In this document: piece after piece, positions 34,535 through 44,147 of the stretch | Numbering within the stretch: position 1 is the first letter of the stretch | Layout: every line of letters starts with the position of its first letter | Source: Olsenella porci | GTDB lineage: Bacteria; Actinomycetota; Coriobacteriia; Coriobacteriales; Atopobiaceae | Direction: 5' to 3' | Assembly (NCBI RefSeq): GCF_009695875.1 | Contig: NZ_VUNC01000006.1 | Location: 1-64,000, forward strand | Length of the DNA: 64,000 nt | Translations under genes and position numbers: made by a program | The notes under the pieces: generated by a model | Databases searched by the model: none | What the model was told of the DNA's origin: nothing | What the model saw: only the letters and a program-made list of their open reading frames with translations

Positions 34535-35614
34535 CTACTTGTCGCCGAAGCTGATCCCTAGCTGGCGCGCCTCGCGCACCAGGTCGCTGTTGGTGTCGAC
34601 GTACTTGAGCTTGCCGGCGACCTCCTGGAGGGGTACCAGGGTCATGGCGCCGCCAACCTGCGCGACCATCACGCCAAATGTGCCCTTGAGGCAGGCCATC
34701 GCGGCCTCGACCCCGCACTGCGTGGCGAAGATGCGGTCCTGGGCGTCGGGGATGCCGCCGCGCTGCGTGTGGCCCGGAATGCCCACGCGGACCTCGCGCC
34801 CGGTCGCCGCGGCGATCTGGTCGGCGATGTCATAGGCGACCGACGGGCTGGTGCGTGCGGCCACGCGCGCCTTGTACTCCTTCTTGGGGAGGGCCGCCTC
34901 CTCCTTGCTGATGGCACCCTCGGCCACCGCGACGATGGCAAAGCGGCCGCCGTCCTTCTCGCGCTTCTCGATGGCCTTCACCACGTTGCCCATCTCGTAC
35001 GGGATCTCGGGGATCAGGATGACGTCGGCGCCACCGGCGACGCCTGCGTAGAGCGGGATCCAGCCCACCTTGTGCCCCATGATCTCGACTACGAAGACGC
35101 GGCCGTGCGAGCTCGCCGTGGTCTTTATCTCGTCCAGGTACCTGGTCGCGACGTCGATGGCGCTCGTGAAGCCAAAGGTGAGGTCGGTGCCATAGGTGTC
35201 GTTGTCGATGGTCTTGGGGAGGGCGATCACGTTGAGGCCCTCCTGGGCAAGGCGGTTCGCGGTCTTGGTGGAGCCGTTGCCACCCAGCATGAACAGGCAG
35301 TCCAGCTGCAGCTTTGCGTAGTTCTTCTTCATGGCGGCGACCTTGTCGACGCCATCGGCCTCGGGGATGTCCAGGCGCTTGAAGGGGGTGCGGCTGGTCC
35401 CCAGGATGGTCCCGCCCTGGGTCAGGATGCCCGAGAAGTCCGCCCACGCCATGGTGCGGTACCTCCCGTAGATGAGCCCCTGGTAGCCGTCCTCAAAGCC
35501 GTACACCTTCACCGGCTCCTTGGACTTGTTCATGATGGTCTTGACGATTGCGCGCATCGTGGCGTTGAGGGCCTGGCAGTCCCCGCCGCTCGTGAGCAGC
35601 CCGATCCTGAGCAT
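34535..35614 (-). CDS. pfkA: 6-phosphofructokinase, group III-like
   Basis: 359 residues; phosphorylates fructose 6-phosphate in glycolysis. TSGGDCQALN opens the nucleotide site, GGNGS replaces the classical GGDGS, and PKTIDND provides the catalytic aspartate. In the usual scheme a Gly at position 104 with Lys at 124 (here GGNGS and PKT) marks the mixed group III enzymes, several of which use ATP; pyrophosphate users have Asp at 104. So ATP is the more likely donor. ATG 35614 lies beside the conserved LRIGLLTSGG start; longer frames upstream are non-homologous. A 1 kb repeat-bearing gap precedes it. Confidence 0.93.
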   Translation of the reverse strand: MLRIGLLTSGGDCQALNATMRAIVKTIMNKSKEPVKVYGFEDGYQGLIYGRYRTMAWADFSGILTQGGTILGTSRTPFKRLDIPEADGVDKVAAMKKNYAKLQLDCLFMLGGNGSTKTANRLAQEGLNVIALPKTIDNDTYGTDLTFGFTSAIDVATRYLDEIKTTASSHGRVFVVEIMGHKVGWIPLYAGVAGGADVILIPEIPYEMGNVVKAIEKREKDGGRFAIVAVAEGAISKEEAALPKKEYKARVAARTSPSVAYDIADQIAAATGREVRVGIPGHTQRGGIPDAQDRIFATQCGVEAAMACLKGTFGVMVAQVGGAMTLVPLQEVAGKLKYVDTNSDLVREARQLGISFGDK

Positions 35615-35903
35615 GGTTCTTCCTCTCCGCAGGTAACCACCTGACGTGATGATTCTCTCACAGTTGGCTTGCCGCAAGCTTGCACTTGGCTGCCCTGACC
35701 GTCGGATGACGCGCGGCTTACGGGAGCACTGGGGATAGAAGCGATACACACCGCTCGCAACCCCATCCGTCGGCATTGCGGGGGGATTGGACCAATTGGG
35801 CCCACGAAATGATCGGCCAGCGGGCGTTTCCGCACTGGCGTCGCGCATGGGGGTGTCGTCGTCCGAGGGGCGGACGGCGCCCCGGGTGGGATGCGGGACG
35901 CAC

Positions 35904-35927
35904 GGGTTTGGAAAAGAAGTCAAAGAA
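35904..35927. repeat. TCAAAGAA box, copy 2
   Basis: GGGTTTGGAAAAGAAGTCAA then AGAA; closest relative is the box at 60301. Confidence 0.5.
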
Positions 35928-36213
35928 TGCGATGCCTGCCCTCCGTACCTGGAGGACCGTGCTGAGCAGCTCGGTTGGACCATGATGGCTGGGCTCTCCC
36001 CATGCGTGCGGGTGCGCCGGGCTCGGAGGGGCGGCATCCGTGTGGGCTCGGGAAGCTTTGGGCGTGAAACGGCTATCCCACCATGAGGTCGGGGAGAGCC
36101 GGGCGTCATCGGGTGGGTACTCCGGTGTGATGCTTAGCCCTGCCGGTACTCGAACGGGTTGTGCGTCCTTGGTGCTTAACCTGGCCGGGGGCTGCATGGA
36201 TTTCGGAGCAACA

Positions 36214-36284
36214 TGCTTAACTTTCCCAGGGCTTGCATGGGTCCAATCGCCCGAAATCCGCGCGGGCACCGGGAATTCTAAGCA
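36214..36284. repeat. 71-base palindromic element, copy 1
   Basis: Ends TGCTTAACTTTCCC and GGGAATTCTAAGCA are near-perfect inverted repeats. GAAATCCGC starts at offset 39, exactly as in the second copy at 47576-47646, which is also 71 bases long. Related fragments (TGCTTAGCCC at 36131, TGCTTAACC at 36173) lie beside it. Confidence 0.7.
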
Positions 36285-36621
36285 CTCTGCCATCAAGGGC
36301 GGAATCCGTCTGGATAACGTCTTTCCCCGCAAACCGCGGTGGGTTCGCGACCACTCTCAGCTACCTCGCCTCTACCGTACCAGTGCGTCACGCCAGCGCC
36401 CGAGACCCGCATCCCCGCCCATTCTCTGACCTCTTTTGCATGGGCAACGGGTTCGTTGGACGCAACGATCTGTGGTTTCGCGGCTGGAGAGTCGCTGCCT
36501 CCTCGCATGCATTACTCCAGGAGAGTCGCGCTGCCATCGGAGCGAGCGCAAGCCATGGCGGCGCGAATCTCTCCTCCCATGTCCGCAAGGGAACCGTCAG
36601 GCGACCGTCGACGCGACGCCG

Positions 36622-38130
36622 TCAGCCCTCGCTTCCCTGTGGCCTCACGAGGATGGGGATGTTGTCCAGCTTGTCGGCAGCCGCCTGGGGGAGGTACAGC
36701 GTCAGGAGGGCTCCGCCGGTAGGAAAGTCGGCACACCCGTCGTCGCCGATCGTGACGGTACCGTCACAGCCAAGGACGCAACGCCACGTCTCGCCCGCGT
36801 GTCCCTCTCCCACGCACATGCGCTTTGCCGCATCGCCCCTGCGGGTGGAGAGCAGCACGGCGGCACCCGAGGAACCGTGGCGTGCCGTGCCCTCGCGGGT
36901 CCAGCCAACAAGGTCGCGCTCGTCGAACCAGTCGCGCTGCGCGCCATAGGCGAAGCGCCTGCGCACCTCCATGAGGAGCTCCAGCTCGGGGACGGCGGGG
37001 ATGCCATCGTTGGGGAGGCCGAAGAGGTCGCTCATGAACACGCAGGGGTAGCCCTCCTCGCGCAGCAGGATCAGAGCGTAGGCGAGGGGCTTGAACCACG
37101 GCTGCACGGTCGACTCCAGCGCCTGGTCGGGTTGCGTGTCGTGGTTGTCCACGAACGTCACCGCGTGGACGGGGTCGGCTCCAACCAGGCTGCCGTCCAG
37201 GATGTGCGCCAGGTCGATGTCGTCGCCTGCGGTGGAGGCGCGGTAGAAGTTGAAGTGCAGGGGGACGTCGAACAGGCTCATCGCGCGCTCGTCGCCCAGG
37301 TAGGCCAACAGCTCGCCCAGGTCGGCGGACCAGTACTCGCCCACGCAGAACAGCTCCCGTCCCGTCGCCCGGCGCATGCTGCCCAGCCAGTCAAGGTAGA
37401 AGGAGCGGCTCATGTGCTTTACCGCGTCCAGGCGTACCCCGTCGACCCCGGTGAGCGAGAGGTACCACTTGCCCCACTTGTCGAGCTGGTGCCTCACCCG
37501 CTCGTCCCCCAGGTCGACGTCGGCCCCCATCAGGTAGTCGAAGTTGCCCATCTCGTGGCTCACGTCGCCAGCCCAGTCCTTGCCCAGCAGGCGGAACACG
37601 CCCGTCTCCTGCGTCGCCTCGTCGTAGTCGACGCCCGTGAAGCAGGTGCTGTCCCACTTGAAGTCGTCGAGCCTGCCGGCGCGACCGGGGAAGACGAAGC
37701 GCGTATAGGCCTCTATCTGCCTGGGCTCGCCCACCGGCTGGTTGCGGTCGTCCTGGCTCACCTGCTGGGCCATGACCTTCTGTGCGCCGTCCGCCCCCAT
37801 GCGGTGGTTGAGCACGATGTCGGCCAGGACGTCGATGCCCTCGGCCTGGATCGCCTTGATGGCGGAGAGGTACTCCCTCCTCAGCCCGTACTTGGTGCGG
37901 ACGGTGCCCTTCTGGTCAAACTCGCCCAGGTCCCACAGGTCGTAGACCCCGTATCCAACGTCCTCCGTGCCAGCCTGGCCCTTGTATGCCGGCGGCATCC
38001 ACACCGAGGTGAATCCCTCCTCGCGAAGGCGGGGTGCCATCTGTGCCAGGCGGCGCCAGTGCTGACCGTCTGACGGGAGGTACCAGGAGAATGCCTGGAG
38101 CATGAGACCGTTCTTCGTGTTGATGGCCAT
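36622..38130 (-). CDS. amyA: Cytoplasmic alpha-amylase (GH13)
   Basis: 502 residues, no signal peptide, so it acts on internal or imported alpha-1,4-glucans (GH13 subfamily 5 type). Conserved regions: I DIVLNH near residue 104, II GVRLDAVKH with nucleophile D235, III CVGEYW with acid/base E265, IV FVDNHD with D331. Calcium-site aspartates typical of the group are present. The start is well placed, with the TIM barrel beginning at residue 8. It is divergent from cysK over a 252-base gap. Confidence 0.94.
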   Translation of the reverse strand: MAINTKNGLMLQAFSWYLPSDGQHWRRLAQMAPRLREEGFTSVWMPPAYKGQAGTEDVGYGVYDLWDLGEFDQKGTVRTKYGLRREYLSAIKAIQAEGIDVLADIVLNHRMGADGAQKVMAQQVSQDDRNQPVGEPRQIEAYTRFVFPGRAGRLDDFKWDSTCFTGVDYDEATQETGVFRLLGKDWAGDVSHEMGNFDYLMGADVDLGDERVRHQLDKWGKWYLSLTGVDGVRLDAVKHMSRSFYLDWLGSMRRATGRELFCVGEYWSADLGELLAYLGDERAMSLFDVPLHFNFYRASTAGDDIDLAHILDGSLVGADPVHAVTFVDNHDTQPDQALESTVQPWFKPLAYALILLREEGYPCVFMSDLFGLPNDGIPAVPELELLMEVRRRFAYGAQRDWFDERDLVGWTREGTARHGSSGAAVLLSTRRGDAAKRMCVGEGHAGETWRCVLGCDGTVTIGDDGCADFPTGGALLTLYLPQAAADKLDNIPILVRPQGSEG

Positions 38131-38270
38131 GGCGACCTCCTCGTCCGTCCCCTCGTGCGTGCGTTGGCAAAAAGCCCAGAGGGGATGATACCCAAGGGCG
38201 AGAGGTGCCCTTCACCCCCCCTCCGGGTCGCCACATTCCGGAGGGTGCCGCATTTTCCAAAAACCTACTT

Positions 38271-38306
38271 GCAAGGTAGGAATACTAGTGGCACCCTACT
38301 AGTGGC
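38271..38306. promoter_or_regulatory. cysK upstream control region with GCAAGGTAGGAATAC
   Basis: The 15-base motif at 38271-38285 equals that at 34395. Just upstream, CCTAC (38264) forms an inverted repeat with GTAGG (38276), and TACTAGTGGC is repeated directly at 38283 and 38297 (14-base period). This cluster in the amyA-cysK gap, about 80-110 bases before the cysK ATG, fits a repressor site; an Rrf2-type regulator is the first candidate. Confidence 0.55.
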
Positions 38307-38382
38307 GAGCCGAGCGACGGCATGCGTGCCGCACGACCAACTCGCATCCAGTGAAGAGCGTCACAGTCTAGGAGGCACCACC

Positions 38383-39294
38383 ATGCAGGTTGCAAACCGC
38401 GTCGAGTCCTTGATTGGTACAACGCCACTCGTGAACCTCTCCGCCCTCGTGGGCGGGAAGGCCACCATCTACGGAAAGTACGAGGCCACCAACCCCGGCG
38501 GGTCCATCAAGGACCGCATCGCCAAGGCGATGATCGACGCCGCCGAGGCCGATGGCTCCCTCCAGGCGGGCGGCACCATCATCGAGCCCACCAGCGGTAA
38601 CACGGGCGTCGGCCTTGCCATGCTCGCCGCCGCGCGCGGGTATCACATGATCCTGGTCATGCCCGAGACCATGTCGGTCGAGCGTCGCAAGCTCGCCGCG
38701 TCCTATGGCGCCAAGATCGTCCTCACCCCCGGAAAGGAGGGCATGAAGGGTGCGGTCGCCAAGGCCGACGAGCTCAAGGCCCAGACGCCCGGCTCCATCG
38801 TCGCCGGCCAGTTCGTGAACCCCGCCAACCCCAAGGCCCACTATGAGACCACCGGCCCCGAGGTCTGGAAGGACACCGAGGGCGCCGTCGACGCCATCGT
38901 CGCGGGTGTAGGCACCGGCGGAACCATCTCCGGCACCGCCAAGTACCTCAAGGAGAAGAAGCCCTCCGTCAAGGGCATCGCGGTCGAGCCGGCTGAGTCC
39001 GCCGTCCTCGAGGGCAAGCCCGCTGGCGCGCACCGCATCCAGGGCATTGGCGCGGGCTTCGTCCCCAAGACCTTCGACCGCTCCGTGGTCGACGAGATTG
39101 TGCCCGTTACCTCCGATGACGCCATCGAGACCAAGAAGCGCCTCGCATCCGAGTTCGGCCTTCTCGTGGGCATTTCCTCCGGCGCTGCCGTCGCCGCAGC
39201 CGTCGAGCTCGCCCAGCGCGACGAGTACGCGGGGAAGGTCATCGTCGCCGTTCTCCCCGACACCGGCGAGCGTTACCTCTCCATGGACCTGTAG
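38383..39294 (+). CDS. cysK: Cysteine synthase (O-acetylserine sulfhydrylase)
   Basis: 303-residue PLP enzyme that makes cysteine from O-acetylserine and sulphide. The cofactor lysine is K43 in GSIKDR; the substrate loop TSGNTG is at 70-75; the phosphate-binding GTGGTISG loop is near 172. CTAGGAGGCACC precedes ATG 38383. Nine bases separate it from cysE, so both steps from serine to cysteine form one operon. No T-box or SAM riboswitch was found upstream. Confidence 0.97.
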   Translation: MQVANRVESLIGTTPLVNLSALVGGKATIYGKYEATNPGGSIKDRIAKAMIDAAEADGSLQAGGTIIEPTSGNTGVGLAMLAAARGYHMILVMPETMSVERRKLAASYGAKIVLTPGKEGMKGAVAKADELKAQTPGSIVAGQFVNPANPKAHYETTGPEVWKDTEGAVDAIVAGVGTGGTISGTAKYLKEKKPSVKGIAVEPAESAVLEGKPAGAHRIQGIGAGFVPKTFDRSVVDEIVPVTSDDAIETKKRLASEFGLLVGISSGAAVAAAVELAQRDEYAGKVIVAVLPDTGERYLSMDL

Positions 39295-39303
39295 GGAGCG
39301 GGA

Positions 39304-39972
39304 ATGTCTCAGGCGGATTCTTTGAGCCGCTCCGAGCATATGACAGACCAGGGGTCGCGCGAGAGGCGCGGCTCCTGGCTCTCGCATATGCGCGAGGACG
39401 TGGCAGCTATGAGGAGGAGGGACCCCAGCGCCACCTCGGACGCCAACGTGGTCCTCTTCTCCACCGGGCTCCATGCGATTTGGGCGTACCGTCGCCAGCA
39501 TTGGCTGTGGGAGCACGGCGCAAAGGGGCTTGCACAGTTTCTCTCTCGCAGGTCCCGCCGTCGCTATGGGATCGAGATCCATCCTGCCGCCACCATCGGG
39601 CGCCGCTTCTCCATCGACCACGGCATGGGAATCGTGATTGGCGGGACGGCGATCATCGGCGATGACTGCATGCTGTACCAGGGCGTCACGCTGGGGATGA
39701 CCGGGCATCACGGTGGCAAGCGCCATCCCACGCTCGGCAACAACGTTATGGTGGGTGCCAACGCCACCATCCTGGGCGACATCCACCTGGGCGACAACGT
39801 TAAGGTTGGTGCCGGCGCCGTCGTGGTGAAGGACGTCCCCGCAAACGTAACGGTCGCCGGCGTCCCCGCAACGATCGTGAAGGAGCATCGCTGCTGGGAG
39901 GCGGCCCGCCTCACGCTCGTGAAGCCGGAGGACCTGGACAACGAGAACGTGCGCTGGTCCTGCGCCCTGTAG
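39304..39972 (+). CDS. cysE: Serine O-acetyltransferase
   Basis: 222 residues; acetylates serine to supply CysK. The N-terminal helical part is short (about 85 residues), as in many Gram-positive forms, followed by a left-handed beta-helix with the catalytic histidines in [11 protein letters not shown] and [11 protein letters not shown]. The C-terminus does not end in the canonical Ile that binds CysK, so a stable cysteine synthase complex is less certain. GGGAGCGGGA precedes ATG 39304. Confidence 0.95.
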   Translation: MSQADSLSRSEHMTDQGSRERRGSWLSHMREDVAAMRRRDPSATSDANVVLFSTGLHAIWAYRRQHWLWEHGAKGLAQFLSRRSRRRYGIEIHPAATIGRRFSIDHGMGIVIGGTAIIGDDCMLYQGVTLGMTGHHGGKRHPTLGNNVMVGANATILGDIHLGDNVKVGAGAVVVKDVPANVTVAGVPATIVKEHRCWEAARLTLVKPEDLDNENVRWSCAL

Positions 39973-40449
39973 CCGTCGGATGACGGGATGGAGAAATGAC
40001 GTGGTTCGTCTCGCCTGATTAGGGATCCCGACGAGGGGAATACAAGAGTACGTGCACAGGGCAGGTCCCCAGAGCCGCGGGTGTTTCCCTCGGCGGGGTC
40101 CGGTAGCCCGAAAAAGTGGGGGCTCCGTGGTTTTGTCCGGGGCCCTCGTCCATATGAAAAGACCCTCGTGTTCCCGCGCCGTCTTGCTCCGCGCGGGTAT
40201 TCCCTGTTGCGGTCATCGCAGGCGAGGGGGTTCCCGTCAGCGGTTTCTACGGGCCCCCTTTGAACGGGGGAGGAGCCTGTCCCCGGGCCGCTGCGGGTTT
40301 GCTGGCACGAGGCTTGCGCCTTGGGCCATTCCAAGTCGGGTCTCGCCTATCATCGTTTGAAGAGGCACCCGGGGCGTGCGTGACGCGTGGGTGCCACCGG
40401 CGACGTCGATGGGGGAGAGGGGCGTGTCCCTCTCGCTTGGGAGGCCTGC
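39973..40449. repeat. Intergenic region with several hairpins
   Basis: Between cysE and the CPBP gene. CGAGGGGAATAC (40032-40043) pairs with GTGTTTCCCTCG (40081-40092) over a 37-base loop. AGCCC/GGGGCT at 40104-40123 is a small stem. CCCGCGC (40173-40179) pairs with GCGCGGG (40191-40197) near the centre, again flanked by GTGTTCC and TATTCCC. These look like diverged members of one hairpin type. No gene seen. Confidence 0.5.
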
Positions 40450-41484
40450 ATGGACGAGAGGGAGTTGGCCAGGAAGCCGCGCGGGACAGCGAGGATGCTC
40501 CTTGCGCTTCTCGCCCTTGTCGTGGCCTTTATTGGCGAGGCGATCCTTGGGTACGCCTTCTACGACCTGGGGCTGGACGAGAACCTCGCGTTCACCTTGG
40601 GAGGGGCAATCTCCTCCGTTGTCCTGGTGTGCGCGCTGGGTGGGCGGCGGCTCCTGCGCCCCACGCGCCGCGGGATGGGCGGCATCTTCCGCCTAGGGTG
40701 GTGGCTCCTCGTGGTGAGCGCGTTCCTGGGAGGCATGGACCTGTACTCGTTTTTGCAGGACTCGTCGCAGCTCTCGCCGCACTGGGTGGCAAACGTCGCC
40801 AACCTGGCGCTGCTCTGCCTCTGCATCGGCATCGAGGAGGAGTGTATGTTCCGCGCCCTCCTGCTGGGCGGACTGCAGGCGCGCCTTGGGGGGAGGCGCG
40901 GCGGCCTCGTTGTCGCCTGCGTCTTGAGCTCGCTTCTGTTTGGCTGCGCGCACATCTCGTTTGGCGACGTGGCCTGGGGGGACCCGCTGCAGTCCGGCCA
41001 GGCGGTGCTCAAGATCGCCCAGACCGGCACCTATGGGTTCGTGCTCGCCGTCGCGGTCGTGCGCGACGAGTCCATCAGTGGGGCGGCCCTCTTCCACGGG
41101 CTCGACGACTTCCTGGTGATGTTTGTGGCGAACGGCCTCCTGGGCGAGGCGAATACCACCAACTACGTGTCGAGCGGCTCGGATGCCGCCTACACCCTGT
41201 TCTTCTACGGGCTGGTGACGATTCTCTACCTGCCCGTCGTCTGGCGTGCCGCCCGCGAGCTGGCGCACGTGGGCCTTCCGTGCCGTGGTTCCTTCTATCG
41301 TGCGGGCAACCGAGCGAACGGCCCCGCCGCCCCCGTTCCTCCCCAGGGCATGGACCTGGGGGCGCAGGTCCCGCGGCATCTCTCGTCTGGCGAGGCGCCC
41401 GTGGCAACGTGGTCGGGAGACGCCTCCCGCCTTCAGGCCGAGACGTCCGCAAACAGTGACGACTGGGTCGACTGGCAGGAGTGA
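40450..41484 (+). CDS. CPBP-family intramembrane metalloprotease
   Basis: 344 residues, about seven to eight membrane helices in residues 15-275. Diagnostic CPBP (Abi) motifs are GIEEECMFRALLLGGL (EExxxR) and FGCAHISF (FxxxH). A later FHGLDD motif supplies the third site. The last 65 residues are hydrophilic and disordered. Relatives process peptides, prenylated proteins or confer bacteriocin immunity. ATG 40450 follows TTGGGAGGCCTGC; a GTG start 24 bases upstream is possible. Convergent with a glycosyltransferase. Confidence 0.87.
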   Translation: MDERELARKPRGTARMLLALLALVVAFIGEAILGYAFYDLGLDENLAFTLGGAISSVVLVCALGGRRLLRPTRRGMGGIFRLGWWLLVVSAFLGGMDLYSFLQDSSQLSPHWVANVANLALLCLCIGIEEECMFRALLLGGLQARLGGRRGGLVVACVLSSLLFGCAHISFGDVAWGDPLQSGQAVLKIAQTGTYGFVLAVAVVRDESISGAALFHGLDDFLVMFVANGLLGEANTTNYVSSGSDAAYTLFFYGLVTILYLPVVWRAARELAHVGLPCRGSFYRAGNRANGPAAPVPPQGMDLGAQVPRHLSSGEAPVATWSGDASRLQAETSANSDDWVDWQE

Positions 41485-41519
41485 GCGCCGTGACGCGGTA
41501 GCGGCCGTCGCAAGACGAA

Positions 41520-41555
41520 GGCGCCCCGCACGCCAGCGAAGGCGGACGGGGCGCC
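41520..41555. terminator. Bidirectional terminator
   Basis: GGCGCCCCG pairs with CGGGGCGCC, with an inner GCC/GGC stem, between convergent genes. Confidence 0.7.
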
Positions 41556-41583
41556 GTGCGATCGGGTCTCTCCCCCGAAGGCG

Positions 41584-42618
41584 CTAGTTGAACTTGAAGA
41601 TCTTGGCGACCGTTCGGTAGATGGCGACCGTTGCGAGCTTGCCGCCCCTGCCGGGGAGGTTCGTTGCCAAGCCGCAGATGCCCAGGCGTGCACGTCTCCA
41701 CATGCGACGGTCGTAGTCGTGGAGCTCGGCCCACAGGTCGCCGAGCTCGTCCATGGCGTCGGGGTGGTCGCTGAGCTCGCTGAAAACCGAGCAGATGGCC
41801 ATCATCAGCACGAAGTAGTTGACCATGTAGGCGCGCAGCGCGTAGCTGTCGATGTCATCGTACAGGTGGTAGGCGTGCATCATGATGCGCGTGATGCGAA
41901 CCTGCTGGTCAATGCGCCCCGCCATGACCTTCTCGTTCACGCTCTGGTCCTCGCGGCCGATGAAGTAGTGGTACAGGTCCACGTCCAGGTAGTAGATGGC
42001 CTTGCAGCGGGGGAGAGGGACGTAGGCATAGATGTTGTCCACATAGAACGTGTGGGCGGGCATGGGCACGCCGCCGTCGCGCAGGACGTCCGTGCGGTAG
42101 CAGAGCGAATGCATGAGCAGGTTCTGCGACATCATGAAGTGCCCCATGTCGTTCCAACGGAAGGTCCTGCCCACGGGGAGGGCGTGGCGATAGTTGACCG
42201 CGTGCCGCTTGCCCTCGAGGGTATGGTCGTAGATGTAGTTGGTGACCACGAGGTCCACGCGCTCGCCCAGGCGGTCGAACTCGCGGAGCTTGTCCATCAG
42301 CTTGGGCAGGGCCTCGTCGTCAAGCCAGTCGTCCGAGTCCACCACCTTGAAGTAGGTTCCCTCGGCAACGGAGAGGCCCTTGAGCACCGCGATGCCGTGG
42401 CCCCCGTTCTCCTGGTGCACCGCCTTCACGATGTCCGGGTACCTCTGCTCCCACTCGTCTGCCTTGGCGGGGGTGTCGTCCTTCTGGGATCCGTCGTCCA
42501 CGATTACGACCTGCACGTCCTTGGCGTACGAGGTCCCCTCGAGGATCGACTGTATGCAGTGGTCCATGTACTCCGCCGAGTTGTAGCAGGGGATGGCGAA
42601 GGTGATGACCTTCTTCAT
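41584..42618 (-). CDS. Family 2 glycosyltransferase
   Basis: 344 residues, GT-A fold. VDDGSQKDD near residue 39 and VVDSDDWLDD near 95 are the nucleotide-sugar and metal sites; GHGIAVLKG is the usual acceptor loop. No membrane helix; a weakly amphipathic C-terminus may touch the membrane. Such enzymes build surface polysaccharide or teichoic-type glycans. ATG 42618 has GGAGG at usable distance. Divergent from the radical SAM gene. Confidence 0.88.
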   Translation of the reverse strand: MKKVITFAIPCYNSAEYMDHCIQSILEGTSYAKDVQVVIVDDGSQKDDTPAKADEWEQRYPDIVKAVHQENGGHGIAVLKGLSVAEGTYFKVVDSDDWLDDEALPKLMDKLREFDRLGERVDLVVTNYIYDHTLEGKRHAVNYRHALPVGRTFRWNDMGHFMMSQNLLMHSLCYRTDVLRDGGVPMPAHTFYVDNIYAYVPLPRCKAIYYLDVDLYHYFIGREDQSVNEKVMAGRIDQQVRITRIMMHAYHLYDDIDSYALRAYMVNYFVLMMAICSVFSELSDHPDAMDELGDLWAELHDYDRRMWRRARLGICGLATNLPGRGGKLATVAIYRTVAKIFKFN

Positions 42619-42851
42619 TGTGTGCGGCCTCCTGGTCGTGTTGCCGGCGCATTGCGCCGCGCTTGCGAAACCATTATGGCACGTGTTGGCGGTTGCGCAG
42701 GTATCGCGTCCGTCGCCGCGCGACAGTCTGCGCCAGCCTTCCGCGAGCCACGCCGCCTGGTTTGGGTCCGCCGCGTTTCTCCCCTGCCCACACGCCGCGA
42801 GCTGCGAGAGAATGGGCATACATGCCAAACGCGATGCGGGGGAGAGGGAGC

Positions 42852-43628
42852 ATGTCGACGTTTCTGCATTCCAGCCTGGTGTATGGGCCGGTCCATAGCA
42901 GGAGGCTCGGGGTCTCGCTGGGGGTCAACCTCAACCCAACGGAAGGCAAGCACTGCAGCTTTGACTGCGTGTACTGCGAGAACGGGACCAACTCCCAGAG
43001 GCGGACAAGTGCGCCCTTCCCGTCGGGGGAGAGGATCGTTGCCGCGCTTGGGCAGAAGCTGCGCCAGATGGCGGCAGAGGGCGTCTCGCCCGACGTGGTC
43101 ACGCTTGCGGGCAACGGGGAGCCCACCCTCAACCCAGACTTCCCCGAGGTGGTGAACGGGGCGCTTCGGCTGCGAGACGAGCTGTGCCCCACGGCAAAGG
43201 TCGCCGTGCTCTCCAACGCCACCCGCGCGGGCGATCCCCGCGTGCATGCGGCCCTCCTGCGCGTGGACGACAACATCCTCAAGCTCGACACCGTGGACCC
43301 CGACGCCATCCGTCGCATCGACCGTCCCGTGGGTCCCTACGACGTTGACCAGGTTGTCTCGACGCTCGCGTCGTTTGACGGCCACGTGATTGTGCAGACC
43401 ATCTTCCTTGGGGGAGAGGTCGACGGGCGGCCCATCGACAACACGGGCGAGAGGTACGTGGCGCCTTGGCTGCGGGCCCTCGAGCGTATAGCGCCGCAGG
43501 CCGTCACCGTCTACACCATCGCGCGCGAGACCCCGTACCCGGGGCTTCGCAAGGCGTCTCGTGCCACGCTTGATGGCATATGCCAGAGGGTGCGCGCCCT
43601 CGGAATCCCCTGCAGCGCTTCCTACTAG
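42852..43628 (+). CDS. Radical SAM protein
   Basis: 258 residues. The cluster motif is C35-x3-C39-x2-C42 (KHCSFDCVYCENG), followed by TLAGNGEPTLNPDF (GGE-like SAM motif) and VLSNATRAGD. The short N-terminus GPVHSRRLGVSLGVN resembles the MoaA/wyosine-type cytosolic radical SAM group often annotated as Fe-S oxidoreductase. The substrate is unknown. ATG 42852 follows GGAGAGGGAG. Requires clusters likely supplied by the Suf system at 52-57 kb. Confidence 0.88.
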   Translation: MSTFLHSSLVYGPVHSRRLGVSLGVNLNPTEGKHCSFDCVYCENGTNSQRRTSAPFPSGERIVAALGQKLRQMAAEGVSPDVVTLAGNGEPTLNPDFPEVVNGALRLRDELCPTAKVAVLSNATRAGDPRVHAALLRVDDNILKLDTVDPDAIRRIDRPVGPYDVDQVVSTLASFDGHVIVQTIFLGGEVDGRPIDNTGERYVAPWLRALERIAPQAVTVYTIARETPYPGLRKASRATLDGICQRVRALGIPCSASY

Positions 43629-43724
43629 CTCCCCTATCCGTTGGCTGTGTCGTTGGGTGGCATTTGTTTGCCGCCGTCCACCGATGGGGAGAATGCCAAC
43701 ATGCACAGGCTGAGAGGGGTTGCC

Positions 43725-44147
43725 ATGAACAAGAGCGACGCGCGAGAGCTTGACGAGGCCATAGCTGCCGGGGAGGATGCGCTGGCAAGCCTCGAGGAGG
43801 CGCGGAAGACCCTCAAGAGCGCCAGCAACTGGGGCCTGGCGGACATCTTTGGCGGTGGCTTCATCACCACTGCGATTAAGCACTCCCGCATCGACGACGC
43901 CCGTGACCAGATTGAGCAGGCGCGCCGCGACCTCGTTCGCTTCTCCAGCGAGCTCAAGGACGTGCGCAACCTTAACCTGCCCGACATCGAAATAGACGGG
44001 TTTCTCTCGCTTGCCGACTACCTGTTTGACGGGGCGGTTGCGGACGTGCTGGTCCAGTCGCGCATCCAGGACGCGCTTGACCAGGTCAACGTTGCCAAGG
44101 CGCGCGTTGAGGAGATCGTGGCGACGCTGAAGGAGCAGTGCCGCTAG
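43725..44147 (+). CDS. Conserved helical protein of unknown function
   Basis: 140 residues, almost wholly alpha-helical with two coiled-coil stretches (about 5-35 and 60-85) separated by a Gly-rich loop SNWGLADIFGGGFITTAIKH that is the most conserved-looking part. A final helix covers 110-138. It resembles small cytoplasmic proteins found across Firmicutes and Actinobacteria without assigned role. ATG 43725 follows AGAGGGGTTGCC. Overlaps the convergent L,D-transpeptidase by four bases. Confidence 0.78.
   Translation: MNKSDARELDEAIAAGEDALASLEEARKTLKSASNWGLADIFGGGFITTAIKHSRIDDARDQIEQARRDLVRFSSELKDVRNLNLPDIEIDGFLSLADYLFDGAVADVLVQSRIQDALDQVNVAKARVEEIVATLKEQCR

Larger units (their letters stand above)
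35615..36621. repeat. 1 kb intergenic region with 71-base element
   Basis: Between amylase and pfkA, both minus strand. A TCAAAGAA box at 35904-35927, an inverted pair GGGCTCTCCCC (35990) / GGGGAGAGCC (36091), TGCTTA-type repeat pieces from 36131, and the complete 71-base element at 36214-36284. The 300 bases nearest the amylase stop show nothing I can name. The pfkA promoter must lie in the lower part. Confidence 0.6.

Noticed and set aside
36131-36180. TGCTTAGCCC...TGCTTAACC considered as a further complete 71-base element
   Set aside because: No matching TAAGCA end at the required distance; only arm fragments are present.
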